From Cornus controversa (Eukaryota > Streptophyta > Magnoliopsida > Cornales > Cornaceae), in NCBI GenBank assembly GCA_026545225.1, contig CM048851.1, positions 33,627,456 to 33,691,455 of the forward strand: DNA of 64,000 nt. The letters run 5' to 3'. The notes below the pieces were generated by a model. That model was not told where the DNA came from. It made no database searches and saw only the letters and a program-made list of their open reading frames with translations. This document shows positions 58,243 to 64,000 of the stretch, piece by piece. The position numbers were made by a program, and so were the translations under genes. Every line of letters begins with the position of its first letter. Positions within the stretch are counted from its first letter, which is position 1.

Positions 58243-59942
58243 AATTCATATATCTTAATTCATGCATGATGTTTTGGCCTCTGGTGCAGAAATTGGATGG
58301 TGAGGATGCAAGAATTGCAGACTATTTCGACGTGATTGCAGGAACAAGCACCGGTGGCATTGTGACTGCCATGTTAACTACTCCAAATGAAAAGAACCAG
58401 CGTCCAAAGTTTTCTGCCAAAGACATCAAGGAATTCTATCTTGAACACTGCCCTAAAATCTTCCCTCAGGACAGGTGATGAGCTTGACCCTGAATATCAT
58501 TCCAATAACATTATATATATATATATATATATATGCTATTATGTAGTATCTAATTATAATATTTACATGGTCATGTATTCATTTGCAGTGGACGATTTGC
58601 TCATGGTACACAAGTCATCAAGGCCCTATCAGGGCCCAAATACGATGGCAAGTATCTCCACAATATCGTTAGGGAAAAACTGGGAAACATACGATTGCAC
58701 GAAACATTAACTAATGTTGTGATCCCCACTTTTGACATCAAGAGACTTCAGCCAACTATCTTCTCAAGCTACCAGGTACATGTGTGTGTGTGTGTTTGAC
58801 ATTGGCTCTTTTCATTTTACTAATCTAAATATCAGATTTGAAACTAATTAAAATTGATTGAATACTATCTAATTAATATTATCATCTTCATATGGTTTAG
58901 GTGAAGAAGAATCCATGCTTAGATGGTTTGCTGTCAGATATATGTATTTCGACTTCAGCTGCCCCAACCTATCTTCCTGCCCATTATTTCGAAACCAATG
59001 ATTCCTCAGGAAAAGTGAGAGAATTCAATCTAATTGATGGCAGTATAGCAGCTAATAATCCGGTACATACTATTCACTAGCTAATTAATTTGGCATTGAA
59101 CCTTTAGCATTTGAGGATTGTCCTAGCAAATTAATGAACATTCTGATGATGAATTATATATTTTTTGTTTCAGGCTCTTGTTGCTATGGGTGAAGTCACA
59201 AAGGAGATTAACCGGGGCAGCTCTGACTTCACTTTTATAAAACCGGATTATAATAGGTTTATTGTGGTATCATTGGGAACTGGTACAGCAAAATGTGAAG
59301 AGAAATATGATGCAGATGAAGCTGCAAAGTGGGGTGTTTTGGGATGGTTGACAAGTAGTGGTTCAACTCCATTGGTGGATGTGTTTACTCAAGCAAGTGG
59401 TGATATGGTCGACTTCCACATTTCTACAGTTTTTCAAGCCCTTCAATCTGAAGATAGTTACCTTCGGATTCAGGTACAAACATATATATATATATAGACT
59501 ATATTAATTCTATTTTGTTTCTTTAGTTCAATTTACAAACATTAATCCAAATTAAATTTTGCCGTTGAAATTGATTTTTTGTTGAAAAATATGCAGGATG
59601 ACACACTAAATGGGATACTGTCATCGGTCGACATTGCAACCGAAGAGAACTTAGAGAATCTGGTGAAAGTTGGTGAAGAACTATTGAAGAAACCAGTTTC
59701 GAGGGTGAATTTAGAAACTGGTGTCTGTGAGCCCTTTAGTAAGCTGGGTACCAATGAGGAGGCACTCATAAGGTATATATCAAACTATTATTGCAATTAA
59801 ACCATAATGATAAATAAGTGTCTCATTAGTTAATTTAATCTTATTCATGTATTTGTTTAATATCTATAGGTTGGCAGAAACTCTATCCAAGGAGAAGCAA
59901 CTTCGCAATGCCAGATCACCACGTGTCACAAAGTCGAACTGA
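57838..59942 (+). CDS. Patatin-like phospholipase A (acyl hydrolase), gene C
   Basis: Seven exons: 57838-57972, 58290-58474, 58589-58775, 58901-59062, 59174-59473, 59597-59772 and 59870-59942. All introns are GT-AG; the frame codes for 405 aa, one residue longer than gene A because of a codon in exon 6 (FSKLGTNEE against FNEGTNEE). Oxyanion loop DGGGIRG is at residues 24-30, Ser65 in GTSTG, and the Asp215 motif is DGS followed by IAANNP, as in gene A. The first 45 residues are identical to A. Introns align with those of A except for microsatellites, so the duplication is fairly recent. The protein should be a cytosolic lipid acyl hydrolase; the DGS change may affect activity. The last exon is single, unlike gene A. 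Confidence 0.93.
58148..58236. repeat. (CT)n(TA)n microsatellite in intron 1 of gene C
   Basis: A CT run of about 48 bp followed by a TA run; longer than the matching repeat in gene A. Shorter TA runs occur at 58026-58045 and 58513-58533. Confidence 0.95.
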
Positions 59943-60126
59943 AAAATATATCAAGATTAATATATTTTTAGGCAATATGCTAATTATTTTCATTGTAATT
60001 CCTTGTGTGAATAAGTCATGGTTATGACCTTGTAAGTGATAACAGTCCTTTGTAATTCTTTTTGTAAGTTATTTGAATAAATTCAGATTTATTAATTGGA
60101 ATTAGATTGTCATTTTCTTTATGATC

Positions 60127-60330
60127 AAGCAATTTTTTTTTTTTTTCGAAATTTCAAACAAGTATATTAATAAGAGTAAATAATTGTAGAGCAAAATACA
60201 AGCTTAGGGAGGATTAAGCCCAAAGCCAATCAGTAATCGAGGGCCCAAACAAGCTGTGAGTAACAACATAGACAAGCAGTAAACAAGCAAATTAGACAGC
60301 AAATATTACAAGAAATGAAACACAGAACAA
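60127..60330 (-). mobile_element. LINE 3' end fragment, about 200 bp
   Basis: A T run (60127-60140) followed by CGAAATTTCAAACAAGTATA is the inverted 3' end of an L1-type LINE with its A tail. It interrupts 3' flank sequence that is continuous in gene A at about 15592. A strongly 5'-truncated insertion is the simplest reading; the right edge is approximate. Confidence 0.65.
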
Positions 60331-60841
60331 GAAGAAAGCATGGCTCTCTATGCCTCAAATCTGCAGAATCATACTCTCATCTGTTTTCACGTGTCCATTC
60401 TCTAAACCAATTTTGAGATGAGTGGGAATTACGATCCTCTTTTACCTCCATGCCCTCTACTTCAAGGCGATGGATGCCTAACTGAGGACGACAACCGATA
60501 GCAATAGGGCCGTTGGGCTCTAACGGTCATTTGAAAGTTCAAGTGAACATGGGCCTCTTGATGGACTCGGGCAAACTTAACGTGTCTAAAATGATTTCTA
60601 CTTTGGGCCAAAACTCTTGGATAGGTTTTTTTTTTTTTCTTCTTTTATTTTTTTGGACAAAGTAACCTATTATGGGTCACAATCGCCTATAGTGTAAACT
60701 GTAAATATTACTTTATTCATTTATACAATTAAACTTAATTTCCAACAACAACAAAAATGATTATTTGTACAAATTAATGAACTTTCACAAGAGTTTCTGA
60801 TTCCCCCTAAAATATAATTATTTGTTGAGCATGGCGTAACC
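60331..60841. other. End of the gene C duplicated flank
   Basis: Homology with the gene A 3' flank is seen at about 60350-60630 (GGATGCCTAACTGAGGA, GCTCTAACGGTCATTTGAAA) and then fades. No gene. Confidence 0.6.
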
Positions 60842-62585
60842 TAGGGCTGCAACTCGGCCGGGTTGGACGGATTAAAGGTACAACTCAAGTTCAACCCTAC
60901 ATATGAAATGTAGGAGTGCACACAATACGGTTCCTTATGGTTCTTGGTGGAACCGAAACCAGAACCATTCTCAATGGTTCCTTAATTTTGGAACCGAATC
61001 CGGAACCGTTCTCAACGGTTCCTTAATTTTGGAATTGAAACCGTTGACTTCGGTTCGATTCTGGTTCCAGTTCCTCAACAGTTCTTTGTCAACTTTTTTT
61101 TTTCTTTTAAAACATTGGCAAGATATACATTCATACTTGTGCACCCCTAGTTATAACAATAGATTAGAAGCTATTAATATTTATTTATATATCTTATATT
61201 ATATAAATATATAGAATATTAAAACTTAGAAGCTAAATGTATTTATCTATATATTATATATTTTATACTTTACATATAAATAGAACACTAGAATTTAGAA
61301 GGTATTAGTCTTTATTTATATATTTTATACTTTATATATTATATATTTATATAAAACACGAACTTAGAAGCTATTATTATTCATTTATATATTATATATT
61401 TGTTTTCTAACGGTTCCGGTTCCAAGTAACCAAAACCGTACTGAACGGTTCAGTTCAAGTACGGTTCTGGTTCCGCCTGTTCTTTGTACACCCCTATGTT
61501 CAACCCTAACCCTACTTTCAACCCTAACTACTCAACCCTAGCCCAACCCATCCTTAAATTTTTAAACTCGGGTTGAGATTTCGGGTTCAAAAGTCGGGTT
61601 AATTCAAGTCATCTATATCACTAATCTCCATGTTGAAGATTTAAAGTGATTTTTAATAAGTTTCACATTAGATTACTCCTAAACACATAAAAAATGTTAT
61701 CATAATAATTTGAATATTATATATAATATTTATTATATATAAAAAGTGTTAACATTCAATAAATTAAGATTTAAATAAAAGAAGTTCAAAAGAAAAAGGT
61801 TATCATAATTTGAATATTATATATAATATATTATAATAAAAAAATATGTATAAAAATAAAATTACAATTCGGGTTCGGGTTGGGCTCAGGTTGTTGCCAC
61901 CTCAATCCAAGTCTACCCTAATTAAGTTCGGATTGAGATTTTTCAACCCAAGCTCAATCCTAATTATAAAAATAGTTGCTCAAGCCCGTAAAAATTCGGG
62001 CTAAGCTCGAGTTGGGTTCGGGTTGCCCAACTCAAGTTGCACCCCTACTTCCAACCTTAACTACTCAACCCTAACCCAACCCATCCTTAAATTTTTAAAC
62101 TCGAGTTGAGATTTTGGGTTAGAAAGTCGGGTTAATTCGGGTTATCTATATCACCAATCTCCATGTTGAAAATTTAAAATGATCTTTAATAAGTTTCACA
62201 TGAAATTACTCCTAGACACAAAAAATTAAGAACTTAATGCAAATTTCTAAAAAATTACAAACAATTTTTTAGAAAATTAATTATCCAAAGTGTTAACATA
62301 CAATAAATTAAAATCTAAATAAAGGAAGTTGAAAAGAAAAAGGATATCATAATTTGAATATTATATATAATATATTTAAAATGAAAAATATGCATAAAAA
62401 TAATATTACAATTCGGGTTGGACTCGGGTTCTTTGTATCTCAACCCAAACCCAACCCCAATTAATTTTGGGTTGAGATTTTCAACCCAAGCTCAACCCTA
62501 ATTGTAAAAATAGTCATCCAAACTCGTAAAAAATTGGGATGAGCTCGGATTGAGTTCAGGTTGCCTGACCCAAGTTGCACCCCTA
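60842..62585. mobile_element. Composite hAT-like MITE with 533 bp internal tandem repeat
   Basis: Termini TAGGGCTGCAACT and (mirror) TAGGGGTGCAACTTGG. Flanking 8 bp GCGTAACC and ACATAACT agree at five positions, and all three differences are transitions. Units 61512-62044 and 62045 to about 62577 are tandem copies, each ending in an AAGTTGCACCCCTA-type terminus. The sequence is dominated by CAACCC / GGGTTG words. It contains another insertion at 60911-61496. No coding sequence. Confidence 0.7.
60911..61496. mobile_element. GAACCG-rich hAT-like MITE nested in the composite element
   Basis: Termini TAGGAGTGCACAC and (mirror) TAGGGGTGTACAAAG match the MITE at 46868-47350, and the body has the same GGTTCC/GGAACC repeats. 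Another terminus-like word, TTGTGCACCCCTA, is at about 61138-61150, so it may itself be composite. No target duplication is evident. Confidence 0.65.
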
Positions 62586-64000
62586 ACATAACTTGTCAAG
62601 TTGGCCTGGATTTTGTTTTGAATTTTGACATGATTATTGGATTTTGTGTAGGCCAGAGCCTATCACAACCTGTCACAGAACTAACTGAAAGTAATAGGTG
62701 GTAAACAATTCACAGTACTTGTATGCTCCAAAATTAATCAACCAATAATTTAAATGACAAAATAAATTCACACCCCCTCTCCCTGAAGTTTGGTCTAACT
62801 ATACATATATTTATAATTTGGCAAAACTTATACTAGCTAACACTTTCTTAGATTTAGTACATGATTACACTCAACCACAACACTATATGTATTGTTTGTT
62901 TTACCTTCCATGCATTGACTCAAAAGACATTCTCGACCTCATTTTCCTTTCAATTAGACAAAGTAACCCTTACTTCCCTTTTAACCTTAAGTCCCCCTCC
63001 CCCAACGCACACAGATATATTGTTGCAACACTAAAAATATATTGTAAATTATATTAAATATATTTTTAATATATGTTATATTACATATTTACTAATAAAT
63101 AAATTTACTAAAATTACATATATTGCAAATTAAAAAAGAAAACTTTCAATTTAATATATGTTATATTAAGTATAATACAAAAATAGTAAATTTAATATAC
63201 GTAATATAACATATATTAAATTTATTAAATTATAATTTTCCTTTTCAATTTGTAATGTACGTAAATTTAGTAAATTTATTTATTTAAATTTAAACTTACT
63301 TTTTTTATAAAATATGTAATATAACATATATTAAAGATAAATTTAATAAATTTGCAAATTTCATATGATGAACACAAATTTCATAGCAGGGATAATAAAG
63401 TAACTGATTTGATGAACACAAATTTTATATCAACCCTTTCTCAGACTTCAATCATATTATGAAAAAAAAAAAAGTACAGACTTTATTTATAGGGTCTAAG
63501 TTAAATCAATAGATAGATAATTGGAGAACCCTGAACCTAGGTTATATTAGATTATTAATTGAACTTCATGATCAATTCCTGTGGCTTAAGGATTGATTCC
63601 TAACAAATAGTGTAGAGGGATTAATCCTCCCATAGTGCAAGAGATTGATCAACTTGTTTGGAAACTCGAGTTTTACAAGTTTTCCTAATCCAATAGAGAA
63701 AAAGGGAATCTGAGAAGTGAGAGAGAGATAAAAACCAAGAGAGAAAAAATGAGTGTACCTTGAGATGGAGAAAAATTGTTCGTAGAAAGAATAAAAAATC
63801 TACCAAAATCTGTGAAGGAAATGTTGGATTTGTTATGGGCTTTCGTATTTATAATTTCCACCCTCAAATCCACCAAAATTCACTACTTAATGAAATCCTT
63901 CAAAATCTATGACTTTTTGAATACACCTAGACTTTTGTAAACTTTTTTAAAATCCTAATTGAAAACCGTCAAATTTGTATGAACTCTTTAAAAGTCTAGA
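62586..64000. other. AT-rich right edge, no gene
   Basis: At about 62774 the words CCCCCTCTCCCTGAAGTTTGG look like a Mutator-type terminus, without a partner. Bases 63040-63360 are loosely inverted AT-rich repeats (TATATTAAATAT, ATGTTATATTA). Short ORFs at 62818-63057 and 63621-63876 show no family. Confidence 0.4.

Overview
The window looks like nuclear DNA from a eudicot plant. It is AT-rich, its genes have short GT-AG introns, and its transposon families are plant types: Ty1/copia, Ty3/gypsy, L1-type LINEs, TRIMs, and Mutator, hAT and PIF/Harbinger elements. I cannot name the species. I saw no rRNA, tRNA or CRISPR features.

The only cellular genes I can support are three patatin-like phospholipase genes: gene A (13249-15331, +), gene B (31587-33610, -) and gene C (57838-59942, +). 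Each has seven exons with the same intron phases (0,2,0,0,0,2), and each splices to an uninterrupted 404-405 aa frame. All keep the oxyanion loop DGGGIRG and the nucleophile GTSTG. B has the usual catalytic-Asp motif DGG; A and C have DGS. A and C belong to one segmental duplication of about 3.6-4.3 kb that includes promoter and 3' flank. The sequence upstream of B (about 33838-34375) is copied upstream of C (about 56080-56590) in the same absolute orientation. This suggests the ancestral unit was a divergent gene pair, later broken up by transposons.

Layout. 1-974: repeat-like edge. 975-1903: fold-back TRIM array. 1904-7755: 5'-truncated LINE-1 split by a complete but inactive copia element (2755-7488). 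7880-8854: Mutator-like end. 8855-11876: solo LTR 1. 12034-16600: gene A segment. 16988-17877: hAT-like MITE split by another solo LTR. 18286-20260: related LTR-like sequence with minisatellites. 20600-26506: gypsy (Tat-like) remnant with an antisense ORF, split by solo LTR 2 (22279-25498). 26958-30464: hairpin MITE, inverted-repeat element and a short-interior LTR element. 31587-34375: gene B and its upstream spacer. 34465-38730: three Mutator-like elements, one inside another. 39640-44830: LINE-2 holding a 555 bp TRIM. 45327-45661: Harbinger fragment. 45746-51240: LINE-3 holding a hAT MITE. 51645-54534: solo LTR 3. 54746-56027: Harbinger-type element. 56080-60640: gene C segment. 60842-62585: composite hAT-like MITE. 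The rest is AT-rich with no recognised gene.

Many insertions could be dated relative to each other because their target-site duplications are intact: GGTGA, AAAAG and ATATT for the three 3 kb solo LTRs, AAGAA for copia, GTCAT for the TRIM, CAATG for the small solo LTR, 9 bp for Mutator-type elements, 8 bp for hAT and TAA for Harbinger. The window reads as a small patatin-like gene cluster being pulled apart and remodelled by nested transposition.
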